This document shows, in pieces, positions 9,331-16,457 of a stretch of DNA of 64,000 bases. Origin of the DNA: Myxococcus hansupus (GTDB lineage: Bacteria; Myxococcota; Myxococcia; Myxococcales; Myxococcaceae); NCBI RefSeq assembly GCF_000280925.3, contig NZ_CP012109.1:3492501-3556500 (forward strand), written 5' to 3'. The notes below the pieces were generated by a model, which saw only the letters and a program-made list of their open reading frames with translations, made no database searches and was not told the origin of the DNA. The position numbers and the translations under genes are program-made. Within the stretch, counting starts at the first letter, position 1. Each line of letters opens with the position of its first letter.

Positions 9331-9723
9331 TCAGTCGGCGGAGGCATCCCCCGAGCACGCCTGACGCACCTCGGGCTTGTTCTTGAAGATGAACTCCAGG
9401 CGGTCCGTGCTCTCGCCGGTCCGCTCGTCGAAGAGCGGCGTGCCCCCCGTGTACATGCTGCCTTCGGGGTTGCCATATGTGTCCAGGCCGTTCTTCTGGA
9501 GCCACGCGTCCACGCAGGCTTCCTGGGCCGCGCGCGCCGTGCCCCCCGCGCCCGAGTCGACTTCAGTGCCCAGCTCGCCCTTGCTGGCCCCCGTCTTGGT
9601 GGACTCGCTGGGGGCGGAGGATGCATCGGTGGGCCCCGGGGCCTCGCCCGTCTTGCGGGAGCAGCCGGGAGCGAGGAGGAGGAGGGCAGCGGAAAAGACG
9701 AGCACGCCGGTCAGGTTTTTCAT
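9331..9723 (-). CDS. Small secreted lipoprotein of unknown function
   Basis: A 130-residue protein starting at 9723 (MKNLTGVLVFSAALLLLAPGC), with a clear signal peptide and lipobox LAPGC (Cys21). A low-complexity Ser/Thr/Pro/Gly linker follows to about residue 65. A short conserved-looking C-terminal segment with two cysteines comes next. No enzymatic motif is seen. A longer in-frame extension upstream lacks protein character and was not used. It is divergent from the ThiF gene. It is likely anchored in the outer membrane, but its role is unknown. Confidence 0.7.
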   Translation of the reverse strand: MKNLTGVLVFSAALLLLAPGCSRKTGEAPGPTDASSAPSESTKTGASKGELGTEVDSGAGGTARAAQEACVDAWLQKNGLDTYGNPEGSMYTGGTPLFDERTGESTDRLEFIFKNKPEVRQACSGDASAD

Positions 9724-9845
9724 ATGTCCTGGCAGGTGAGGTCCGCGCGAAGGCGGGACGGTGGAAGGGTACCTGCGCCTTTCTGCAAGGTGGTACGCAG
9801 GCGGCCCCACCATATTCGTTTCCGACCTCGTGGAGCAGCAAACCG

Positions 9846-10613
9846 ATGCATGGCCACGGCACAGATCACCATCCCCGAATTCCCCATGCATCCCGGTTGG
9901 AGCGCGCGCGCATCCTGCTGGTGGGAGCAGGCGGGCTGGGTTGCCCGGCGTCCCTGGCGCTGGCGCAGGCCGGTGTGGGCCACCTGACGCTCGCGGATCC
10001 CGACCGGGTGGACGTGACGAATCTGCCGCGCCAGCTCTGGCACCGGCCGTCGGACGTGGGCCGGAACAAGGCCGAGTCCGCCGTGGCGGGCCTCGCGCGT
10101 GCCTTCCCCGAGCTGTCCACGGAGGCACTCGGGGAACGGGTGGATGCGAGCAACGCGGAGGGACTCTTCCGCGCGCACGACGCCGTCATCGACGCCACGG
10201 ATGGCGTGGCCACCAAGTTCTTCCTGTCCGACGTCGCGGTGTTGACGGGCGTACCGCTGGTCTATGGCGGCGTGCTGCGCATGCAGGGGCAGGCGATGCG
10301 CGTCGACCCGGGCGGGCCCTGTCTGCGCTGCCTCTATGAAGCGCCGCCGCCTCCGGATTCGGTCCCCACGTGCGCGCAGGCGGGCGTGCTCGGCTCGCTT
10401 GCGGGGTTGGTGGGCGCGGTGCAGGCCCTGTTGACGCTGGAGTTGCTGTCCGGCGCGGCGCAAGGGCCCCGGGGGGAGTCCACGTTACATGTCCTGGACG
10501 CGGTGTCGCTGCTGGGGCGGCGGACGCGCGTGACGCAGGCCCCGGAGTGCGAGGGCTGCCGCGTCACGGCCGTGCCGGTGTACCCGGAGTCCGCGGAGGC
10601 GTGCACGCCATGA
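9846..10613 (+). CDS. ThiF/MoeB/HesA-family E1-like adenylyltransferase (N-terminus possibly frameshifted)
   Basis: About 255 residues. The enzyme adenylates, and possibly thiolates, the C-terminal glycine of a ubiquitin-like sulfur carrier. The nucleotide site is G27AGGLG, followed by ADPDRVDVTNLPRQ, a GRNKAES lysine and DATDG. Two zinc CxxC pairs (CLRC, CEGC) and the conserved cysteine in TCAQAGVLG are all present, so it looks active. The N-terminus is suspect: the frame starting at the ATG at 9850 begins MATAQITIPEFPMHP, which resembles genuine family N-termini. It would join the main frame at RLERARILLVG if one C were added to the CCC run at 9892-9894. It overlaps the tusA-like gene by four bases (ATGA) and heads a five-gene operon. 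Confidence 0.85.
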   Translation: MHGHGTDHHPRIPHASRLERARILLVGAGGLGCPASLALAQAGVGHLTLADPDRVDVTNLPRQLWHRPSDVGRNKAESAVAGLARAFPELSTEALGERVDASNAEGLFRAHDAVIDATDGVATKFFLSDVAVLTGVPLVYGGVLRMQGQAMRVDPGGPCLRCLYEAPPPPDSVPTCAQAGVLGSLAGLVGAVQALLTLELLSGAAQGPRGESTLHVLDAVSLLGRRTRVTQAPECEGCRVTAVPVYPESAEACTP

Positions 10614-10840
10614 CGGCGACCTTGGACATCACCCGCGAGGTCTGCCCGATGACCTACGTGCGGACGAAGCTGAAGCTGGAGGCGCTGGAGCCGGGCACGC
10701 TCCTGGAGGTGCTGCTCCGGGGCGCCGAGCCGCTGAAGAACGTGCCTCGCAACGCGCGTGACGAGGGCCACGAGGTGGTGTCTTTGGACGCGCTCCCGGA
10801 CGGGACGCACCGGCTGGTGCTCCGCAAGCAGGGCAGGTGA
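10610..10840 (+). CDS. TusA/SirA-family sulfurtransferase
   Basis: A 76-residue TusA-type protein. The signature CPMTYVRTK carries the persulfide-bearing Cys12 in the conserved Cys-Pro position near the N-terminus, and the two-layer alpha/beta length is normal. TusA proteins relay persulfide sulfur from cysteine desulfurases to tRNA-thiolation, molybdopterin or other sulfur carriers. Its ATG overlaps the stop of the E1-like gene and it is followed three bases later by the ubiquitin-like carrier, so it may be the sulfur donor for that carrier. That role is inferred from context. Confidence 0.87.
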   Translation: MTATLDITREVCPMTYVRTKLKLEALEPGTLLEVLLRGAEPLKNVPRNARDEGHEVVSLDALPDGTHRLVLRKQGR

Positions 10841-10843
10841 GGC

Positions 10844-11116
10844 ATGGCGACCCTTCGAATTCCCACCCCGATGCGCGCCTTCACGGGCAACCAGGCCGAG
10901 GTCTCCGCCGCTGGCGCCACCGTGCGCGAGGTGCTGCAGGACCTGGACGCGCGCCACCCGGGCATTGGCGGCCGGGTCCTGGACGAGCGCGGCGCGGTCC
11001 GCCGCTACGTCAATGTGTTCCTCAATGACGAGGACATCCGCGCGTTGAGCGGGTTGGACACGCCGGTGAAGGACTCCGACCGAATCACCCTCATCCCCGC
11101 CATGGCGGGAGGCTGA
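10844..11116 (+). CDS. MoaD/ThiS/CysO-like ubiquitin-fold sulfur carrier ending in Gly-Gly
   Basis: A 90-residue beta-grasp protein. It has the MoaD-like pattern ATVREVLQDLDARHPGI, RRYVNVFLNDEDI and a C-terminal DRITLIPAMAGG ending exactly in Gly-Gly. The terminal glycine is the site that E1-like enzymes adenylate and convert to thiocarboxylate. Because nothing follows the GG, no proteolytic maturation is needed. The neighbouring JAMM protein may therefore release a finished product from the carrier, as Mec does with CysO-cysteine in actinobacteria. It overlaps the next gene by one base (TGATG). Confidence 0.88.
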   Translation: MATLRIPTPMRAFTGNQAEVSAAGATVREVLQDLDARHPGIGGRVLDERGAVRRYVNVFLNDEDIRALSGLDTPVKDSDRITLIPAMAGG

Positions 11117-11763
11117 TGGGCATGGCGCTGCGGGAAGATCAGATCCTCCGGTACTCGCGGCAGATCCTCCTGCGCGAGGTGGGCGGGCGCGGCCAGGAGG
11201 CGCTGCTCGCGGGGCGGGTGCGGGTGGATGGCATCGGCGCCGCGGGGCTGACGGCGGCGGCGTATCTGGCGGGCGGTGGCACTCCGGTGGCGGGCGCGGG
11301 CTCGCTGACGTTGGGACCCTGGGCCCCGGGCTTCCTGATGAGCGCCTCCGACGTGGGGCTGCCCGTGACGGAGGCGCTGGCGCGCGAGGTGCCGGCGCTG
11401 AACCCGGATGCGGAGCCCGTGGGGCAGGGCGGGGGGCTGGTGGCGGAGCTGCCCGCCGCGTGGAGCGGTGACGCACCTTGGGTGGCGTTAGGTGGAGACG
11501 GCGTGCGCGCCGCGGTGGTGTTCCGGAGCGCCGAGGGCTGCCTCTGGTGCTTTGGCGAGACGGTGCGACAGCTCGGCTCGCCGCCGGATGGCGCGCTGGG
11601 CGTGGCGGTGGGGACGCTGGGGGCGCTCGTCTTTCAGCGGCTTCGTCTGGGCCTGGGGCCGTCGTTCGGTGGCCGTTGGCTGGCGGCGCCGGGGCTGGTG
11701 GAGGACATGGCGCCACCGCGCTGTTCCCGCTGCGCCAGCCGCGAGGACCCCGCCGCGCCGTGA
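11116..11763 (+). CDS. Degenerate E1-like (ThiF/MoeB) homologue, probably non-catalytic
   Basis: A 215-residue protein. The N-terminus REDQILRYSRQILLREVGGRGQEAL is that of MoeB/HesA enzymes, and the C-terminus retains a CSRC zinc pair. The nucleotide-binding loop is altered to VDGIGAAGLT, and the usual acidic loop, Arg and Lys adenylation residues are not recognisable. The protein is also shorter than active relatives (about 250-380 residues). It is probably a scaffolding or regulatory paralogue of the active E1 three genes upstream. It starts within the carrier gene's stop and overlaps the JAMM gene's GTG start, so it is co-translated with both. Confidence 0.72.
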   Translation: MGMALREDQILRYSRQILLREVGGRGQEALLAGRVRVDGIGAAGLTAAAYLAGGGTPVAGAGSLTLGPWAPGFLMSASDVGLPVTEALAREVPALNPDAEPVGQGGGLVAELPAAWSGDAPWVALGGDGVRAAVVFRSAEGCLWCFGETVRQLGSPPDGALGVAVGTLGALVFQRLRLGLGPSFGGRWLAAPGLVEDMAPPRCSRCASREDPAAP

Positions 11764-12173
11764 GCCCGTGGCCCGAGCACGTCCGCGCCGCCGTGGCGCG
11801 ACACCTGGAGGCCGCGTATCCCCTCGAAGGCTGTGGGGTGATTCTCCGCGATGCGGCCGGTGACGGCTTCCGCGTCCGTCCCCTGCGCAATGCCGCCCCC
11901 AATCCGCGGGAGGCGTACGCCTTCGCACCCGAGGAGTGGTTGGCGGTGTGCATCGAGGCGGATGTGCGCGCGGAGCGGGTTGTCTGCGTCTTCCACTCGC
12001 ATGTCGATGCACCTGCGACCTTCTCGCGAGAAGACCTGCTACGGGCGGCGCCGGAGGGGCATCCGCTGCTGCCCGACGTTTCCTATCTCATCGGATCCGT
12101 ACGGCGCGGCTGTGTTCACTGCGTGTCGGAGTATGAGTGGGGTGCGGGGGGCTTTGTGATCAGAACGCTCTGA
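11760..12173 (+). CDS. JAMM/Mov34/MPN-family metallopeptidase (Mec-like)
   Basis: A 137-residue JAB domain starting at a GTG that overlaps the previous stop. The complete JAMM site is visible: E23 in PLEGCGVIL and the H79-S-H81-x7-S89-x2-D92 motif. Bacterial stand-alone JAMM proteins next to ubiquitin-like carriers either trim the carrier's C-terminus or release an amino-acid product from it. The adjacent carrier already ends in GG, so product release is the better guess. It is the last gene of the five-gene overlapping operon. Confidence 0.87.
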   Translation: MSPWPEHVRAAVARHLEAAYPLEGCGVILRDAAGDGFRVRPLRNAAPNPREAYAFAPEEWLAVCIEADVRAERVVCVFHSHVDAPATFSREDLLRAAPEGHPLLPDVSYLIGSVRRGCVHCVSEYEWGAGGFVIRTL

Positions 12174-12211
12174 AACATGCGTTGCAAAAACGAAAAAACC
12201 GTGTGTCAGCA

Positions 12212-12270
12212 GGCACTTGAACGCCCGTCACCCCCACCTGCGGAAAGGTGGGCGCGAATTGTCAAGTGCC
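12212..12270. promoter_or_regulatory. Nested inverted repeats downstream of the JAMM gene and upstream of the APS-kinase-like gene
   Basis: An outer perfect nine-base inverted repeat (GGCACTTGA at 12212-12220, TCAAGTGCC at 12262-12270) encloses a seven-base hairpin (CCCACCT at 12233-12239, AGGTGGG at 12246-12252). The right outer arm overlaps the putative -35 box of the downstream gene. It could be a two-stem transcription terminator for the upstream operon, followed by CGGGTTTTC, or an operator. The sequence alone does not decide. Confidence 0.5.
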
Positions 12271-12288
12271 CGGGTTTTCGTCTATAAC
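12259..12288 (+). promoter_or_regulatory. Sigma-70-type promoter candidate for the APS-kinase-like gene
   Basis: TTGTCA at 12259-12264 and TATAAC at 12283-12288 are separated by 18 bases, a good match to housekeeping promoters. A start near 12295 would leave a leader of about 70 bases before the ATG at 12367. Confidence 0.5.
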
Positions 12289-12366
12289 CGCGTCCATCTT
12301 TTGGATCTGCGGCGTTCTGAAGCAGCTTGCAAGAAGCGCTCCGGACGCAGGGAGTAGACGACCCTT

Positions 12367-13149
12367 ATGGCCTCCAACACTGGTTTCACCCTCTGGCTGA
12401 CCGGCATGTCCGGTACCGGGAAGAGCACCATCGCTGCCTACATCGCGGCGCGCCTGCGGCAGGTGGGCCGCAACGTCGAGATTCTCGACGAGGGTGAAGT
12501 GGGCGAGGCGCTCTGGTCGGGTTTGGGGGATGCCAAGGAGGACCGCATCACGTCCGTCCGCCGGCTGGGCTACGTGGCGAACCTGCTGACGCGCAACGGC
12601 GTCGCGGCGCTGGTGCCCTGCGTCAGCCCCTACAAGCCGGGCCGCGAGGAGAACCGTCGCGCCATCGGTCGGTACGTGGAGGTCTACGTGGACTGCCCGA
12701 CCGAGAAGCTCATCGAGCGCGACAGCACGGGCCGCTACAAGAAGGCGCTCAACGGGGAGATCCCCAACTTCATCGGCATCACCGAGCCGTACGAGCCGCC
12801 CAACTCGCCGGAGGTCACCATCCACTCCGACGTCGAGGAGGTGGAGGACGGCGCGGCGAAGATCTTCCAGTCGCTCCTGGACCTTGGCTACATGTCCACG
12901 GAGGAGCTGAAGATCATCACCGGCAAGAAGATGAAGGCCAACCCGCTGCCGGCCAAGGGTGAGAAGGCGGAGAAGCCCGAGAAGGCGGAGAAGGGTGGCG
13001 CCAAGGCGCGCCGGGCCGAAGAGGCCAAGCCGGCCGCCAAGGCCGCGAAGTCGGACAAGGGCACCAAGGCCCGTCCGGCCACGCGCGCGGCCCGGGTGGC
13101 CAAGCCGGCTCCCGCGGCGAAGAAGGCCGTGAAGCGGAAGGCTCGCTAG
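12367..13149 (+). CDS. APS-kinase-like P-loop kinase with a lysine/alanine-rich tail
   Basis: A 260-residue protein. Residues 1-190 have the adenylylsulfate kinase fold: P-loop GMSGTGKST, SPYKPGREENR, GRYKKALNGEIPNFIGI and EPYEPP. Known CysC enzymes have a DGDxxR substrate motif. Here it reads LDEGEVGEAL, so the second Asp and the Arg are replaced, and the usual ENIRR motif reads TSVRR. Residues from about 197 form an extended Lys/Ala/Pro/Glu tail resembling histone H1-like C-termini. Substrate specificity may therefore not be APS. It lies downstream of the sulfur-carrier operon with its own promoter and is followed by a strong terminator. Confidence 0.72.
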   Translation: MASNTGFTLWLTGMSGTGKSTIAAYIAARLRQVGRNVEILDEGEVGEALWSGLGDAKEDRITSVRRLGYVANLLTRNGVAALVPCVSPYKPGREENRRAIGRYVEVYVDCPTEKLIERDSTGRYKKALNGEIPNFIGITEPYEPPNSPEVTIHSDVEEVEDGAAKIFQSLLDLGYMSTEELKIITGKKMKANPLPAKGEKAEKPEKAEKGGAKARRAEEAKPAAKAAKSDKGTKARPATRAARVAKPAPAAKKAVKRKAR

Positions 13150-13184
13150 GTCGCTGGGCTTTCGGGCCCGGGTTTCAATTTGAA

Positions 13185-13235
13185 GGGCTCCAGGTTGCAG
13201 CGCGACGCGCATGCAATCCGGGGCCCTTTCGTTTT
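13185..13235 (+). terminator. Strong intrinsic terminator after the APS-kinase-like gene
   Basis: A long stem pairs GGGCTCC (13185-13191) with GGGGCCC (13220-13226) and an inner TTGCA with TGCAA. TTTCGTTTT follows at 13227-13235, so this is a classic rho-independent terminator. It separates larE from the upstream gene. Confidence 0.75.
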
Positions 13236-13246
13236 AGGAAAGCCTC

Positions 13247-14143
13247 ATGCTGAGCACCGAGCGGATCCAGTCACTGTGTGAATCCTCGCGTCCCAAGCTG
13301 GATGCCATGCGTGCGGCGTTGCGTGCCCACGGCAGCGCGCTGGTGGCGTTCTCGGGCGGGGTGGACTCGACGTTCGTGTTGAAGGTGGCGGTGGAGGAGC
13401 TGGGCGAGCGGGCGCTCGCGCTCACCGCGCTGTCCGCGTCCGTGGCGCCGGAGGAGGCGGACGAGGCGCGGGAGTTGGCGCGGAAGCTGGGGGCTCGGCA
13501 CGTGGTGATGGGGAGCAACGAGCTCGCCAATCCCCAGTACGCGGCCAACCCGACGAACCGCTGCTACTTTTGCAAGACGGAGCTGTACGACATCTGCGAG
13601 GCGCAGCGGAAGACGCTGGACCTGGCGGTGGTGCTGGACGGCTTCAACGCGGATGACTTCAAGGACCACCGGCCCGGACACAAGGCGGCGCAGGAGCACA
13701 AGGTGCTCTCGCCGCTGGCGCAGGCGGGGCTGACGAAAGAGGAGATCCGTGCGTGGAGTCAGTCGCTCGGTCTGCCGACCTGGGACAAGCCGCAGATGGC
13801 GTGCCTGGCGTCGCGCATCCCGTACGGCACGGCGGTGACGCGGGACCGGTTGCTGCAGATCGCCGCGGCGGAGTCGGAGCTGCGCAAGCTGGGCTTCCGT
13901 CAGTTCCGGGTGCGGTACCACCAGGACGTGGCGCGGCTGGAGATCGCGGCGGAGGAGTACGATCGATTCCTGGCCGCGGACGTGCGGCAGAAGATCAACG
14001 CCGCGTTCCTGGCGCTGGGGTTCAAGTTCGTCGCGCTGGACCTGGAGCCGTTCCGCTCGGGCCGGATGAATGACGCGGCGGGAATCGCGAAGCCGGGGGC
14101 CTCGGGCAAGCCGGAGGGGTTCTCGCTGCCCGTGGTGAGCTGA
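13247..14143 (+). CDS. larE: LarE-like ATP-dependent sacrificial sulfur transferase
   Basis: A 298-residue PP-loop ATP pyrophosphatase. The nucleotide motif SGGVDS lies at 36-41, NRCYFCKTELY at about 105-113, and the LarE-type motif KPQMACLASRIPYG contains C186 at the position of the conserved LarE cysteine. LarE activates a nicotinic-acid-derived cofactor and donates sulfur to it during assembly of the nickel-pincer cofactor of lactate racemase. LarB and LarC, its usual partners, are not in the window, so the natural acceptor may differ. AGGAA upstream of the ATG serves as ribosome site. It converges on the MarR/AraC-type gene with eight bases between. Confidence 0.85.
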   Translation: MLSTERIQSLCESSRPKLDAMRAALRAHGSALVAFSGGVDSTFVLKVAVEELGERALALTALSASVAPEEADEARELARKLGARHVVMGSNELANPQYAANPTNRCYFCKTELYDICEAQRKTLDLAVVLDGFNADDFKDHRPGHKAAQEHKVLSPLAQAGLTKEEIRAWSQSLGLPTWDKPQMACLASRIPYGTAVTRDRLLQIAAAESELRKLGFRQFRVRYHQDVARLEIAAEEYDRFLAADVRQKINAAFLALGFKFVALDLEPFRSGRMNDAAGIAKPGASGKPEGFSLPVVS

Positions 14144-14151
14144 GGCGTCCG

Positions 14152-14939
14152 TCAGCGTGCATCCCGGCGAATCACGGCGGGCGTCAGGCCGGTGATTCGT
14201 CGGAACACGGTGGTGAAGTGGCTCTGTGAGCCGAAGCCGACCGCGAGTGCGATGTCGCCCAGGGGCAACGAGGATTGGCTCAGCAGGTCGCGCGCTCGCT
14301 CCACGCGCTGCTGCTGCACCCAGGCGTGCGGCGTCATCCCGGTGGACTGCCGGAAGGCGCGGGTGAAGTGAAAGACGCTCAGTCCGGCGCGCCGGGCCAG
14401 CTCCCCCACGGGGATTCGCCGCGCGAGGTGCGCTTCGACGTAGAGCTTCACGCGGTGGAGCGCCGCGGGTGAGAGTCCGCCTCGCTGCCGTGCCGCTCGG
14501 GAACGCCCTGGCTCCTGGAGCAGCTTCGCCACCCGTGCCGCGTGACGGTCCTGAATGGCCCGCGCCGAGGTGAGGAACCCCGCGACGATTCGCAGGTGCT
14601 CCTCCGGCAGTGACGCCATGAGCGCGTGTCCGTCCGACTGCAAGGGCCCCCAGAGGGTCTCGATCCACGCGCGTGCATGCGCGGTGAGCACCAGTCTGCG
14701 CCCCCTCGGGGCCCTTCCTTCTCGACGTAGCCCGCCAACTCCAGCCGTGCCACGTCCGTCCCTGGAGGGATGGCGCTCATGGGGGCAGGGCCACCGAAGT
14801 GAAGTTGTGCGAGGCACGAGAGCTCCGCGCGTCCGAGCGCGAGGACTTCTCCCACGGTGGCGTCGAACGCCGCGGACGCATCCTGGAACTGGACGACGTC
14901 GGTGCCAATCCGTTCGAGCAGGGAGGGTGGGGGACCCAT
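14152..14939 (-). pseudogene. MarR-like/AraC fusion regulator interrupted by a one-base frameshift
   Basis: From the ATG at 14939 (ribosome site GGAG 7-10 bases upstream), the first part reads as a MarR-like winged-helix segment (LLERIGTDVVQFQDA through LELAGYVEKEGPRG). The remainder continues only in another frame as RRLVLTAHARAW and then a full AraC-type double helix-turn-helix (LARRAGLSVFHFTRAF, DIALAVGFGSQSHFTTVF). Adding one base to the C5 run at 14701-14705 restores a 262-residue protein. It is either a recent pseudogene or a base-calling error. It is divergent from the membrane protein gene at 15018, which it may control. Confidence 0.72.
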
Positions 14940-15017
14940 CGAGAACTCCGCAGGAAGGAGAAAAACGACCCAAGGGTGGGAAAGACGGCCGCGTGCTCCC
15001 GGAGCACCTTGGGCGTC

Positions 15018-15509
15018 ATGATCAACCTGAAGCACTCCCTCGCGGCAATCGTCCTGTGGCTCTTCGTCATCAACCTGGGCATCGCGTTCGGCGCGGGCCT
15101 CTACGAGCACCGCATCTCGCTGCCCCGGTGGCTGGACATCGCCGGCGGCCATTGGTCCGCGGAGGCCGCGCGGCAGGACGACGTGGGCCTGCGATTCTGG
15201 GCGTTCGTCAGCACCGGCCCCATGACGCTGCTCACCCTGGCGAGTCTGTACTTCGCGACGCAGGCCTCCGGGCCGGTGCGCACCTGGTGGCTGGCGGCCG
15301 TGGCGGCGGCGCTCGTCGATCGGCTCCTCACGTTCTCGTACTTCATCCCGACGATGTTCGGGCTGATGCAGGCGCCTGACACCGCTGCGTCCGTGGACAC
15401 CGCGATCACCTGGGGTCGGATGAACCACGTGCGTCACGTGCTCGTGGCCGGGGCTTGGTTCGCGGCGCTCCAGGCGCTGAGTTGGCTCCGTGTCAGAGGG
15501 GGTGGGTGA
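15018..15509 (+). CDS. Four-helix membrane protein, DUF1772/anthrone-oxygenase-like (tentative)
   Basis: A 163-residue protein with four hydrophobic segments (about residues 8-28, 60-80, 88-105 and 138-155). A conserved Asn/Arg/His cluster sits in ITWGRMNHVRHVLV. Size and layout resemble DUF1772 membrane proteins, some of which are anthrone oxygenases, but no decisive motif is visible. The ATG at 15018 is the first start followed by membrane sequence. It is transcribed divergently from the MarR/AraC regulator gene, a typical regulator-target arrangement. Confidence 0.6.
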   Translation: MINLKHSLAAIVLWLFVINLGIAFGAGLYEHRISLPRWLDIAGGHWSAEAARQDDVGLRFWAFVSTGPMTLLTLASLYFATQASGPVRTWWLAAVAAALVDRLLTFSYFIPTMFGLMQAPDTAASVDTAITWGRMNHVRHVLVAGAWFAALQALSWLRVRGGG

Positions 15510-15672
15510 TCCGCCACCATCCCTGGATCATCCCGCCGCGATTCTTTCGATGCACGTGCCCTGGAAGGGTGGGGCCGCCAACACGGGACTCGCCGGGCGT
15601 GGGACCCTGTTAGAAGCGTCATCCGCCGCCATGGTCCATGACCGCTCCGCCACGGCCCGAAAGGGCCCACAC

Positions 15673-16206
15673 ATGATGCGACGCGTCCGCGCGCTGATCA
15701 GCGCGGCGGTCCTCTCAGGGCCCACCGCGGCCAGCGCCGCCGAGTACGTGGACACGCCGTACGCGGATCGCCGGGCCTTCTCGCTGATCCTCGGCCCCGG
15801 CGCGTCCTACGCCGAGTCCATCAACGCATCCGAGTCCAGCGCCGTGGCGGGTGGGGACGTGCACCTGGATCTGGGGGCCAGCCGGACGGTGGGCTACGAC
15901 GGGGACGAACTCTTCGTGCTGATCCGCGGGAGCCTGCGTGGGCCGGATCTCTCGGTGGCGGGGGGCTACCGGAGCTTCTTCGGGGATGGGGCGTGGCAGA
16001 CCTTCTATGATCTGGGCCTGCTGATCAGGCCATTTTCTGGGCCGTGGGTGGGGCCTCGCATAGCGTTGGGCGCGCGACACACCTTCTCCGACCGGCTCGC
16101 GGTGTTCGGGGGGCTCGGGCTTTCGCTCGGGTTCGGCGCGGGCCTGCGGGGAGATGCCGAAGCCTTCACCGGGGTTCAGTGGATCTTCCCGGTCGGATCG
16201 AAGTGA
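15673..16206 (+). CDS. Secreted outer-membrane beta-barrel-like protein
   Basis: A 177-residue protein beginning MMRRVRALISAAVLS with a cleavable signal peptide ending near AASAAEY. The mature part is rich in alternating hydrophobic strands and glycine (LGPGASYAES, GGYRSFFGDG, LGLSLGFGAGL) and ends in FPVGSK, as in small outer-membrane barrels. A longer frame from 15490 has no signal-like start and was rejected. No enzyme motif is seen and no partner is obvious. Confidence 0.62.
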   Translation: MMRRVRALISAAVLSGPTAASAAEYVDTPYADRRAFSLILGPGASYAESINASESSAVAGGDVHLDLGASRTVGYDGDELFVLIRGSLRGPDLSVAGGYRSFFGDGAWQTFYDLGLLIRPFSGPWVGPRIALGARHTFSDRLAVFGGLGLSLGFGAGLRGDAEAFTGVQWIFPVGSK

Positions 16207-16265
16207 ATTTCTTGCGATCAGACCGACCTGTGAGAATGTGTGCGCATCTGTAGGAGGTCGCGCAC

Positions 16266-16430
16266 ATGGACATCAGCCCCCGCCTTACTTCTGTGGTCTT
16301 CCGGCTCAACCGCGAGAAGCTCGACGCCCTCAAGGATCTGTCGCGCTCCACCCGCATCCGCCAGAGCGAGTACCTCCGCGAGGCCATCTCCGATCTGCTC
16401 GCGAAGTACGAGGAGCGGCTGGTCGACTGA
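16266..16430 (+). CDS. Orphan ribbon-helix-helix (CopG/Arc-like) DNA-binding protein
   Basis: A 54-residue protein with an excellent ribosome site (AGGAGG, seven bases before the ATG). A short strand (LTSVVFRLN) is followed by two helices (EKLDALKDLSRST and RQSEYLREAISDLLAKYEERL), the ribbon-helix-helix pattern of antitoxins and metal regulators. No toxin gene adjoins: the neighbours are a barrel protein and convergent truA. It is probably a dimeric transcription regulator. Its target is unknown. Confidence 0.82.
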   Translation: MDISPRLTSVVFRLNREKLDALKDLSRSTRIRQSEYLREAISDLLAKYEERLVD

Positions 16431-16457
16431 CGACCGCCGTCCGGGCCCCACCGCGTG

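Noticed and set aside
10334-11953. A 539-residue minus-strand frame across the sulfur operon
   Set aside because: Arg/Pro/Ala-rich without domains. Five genuine overlapping genes occupy the plus strand.
16266-16430. Toxin-antitoxin system at the ribbon-helix-helix gene
   Set aside because: No toxin-sized partner frame lies next to it; the neighbours are truA and a barrel protein.
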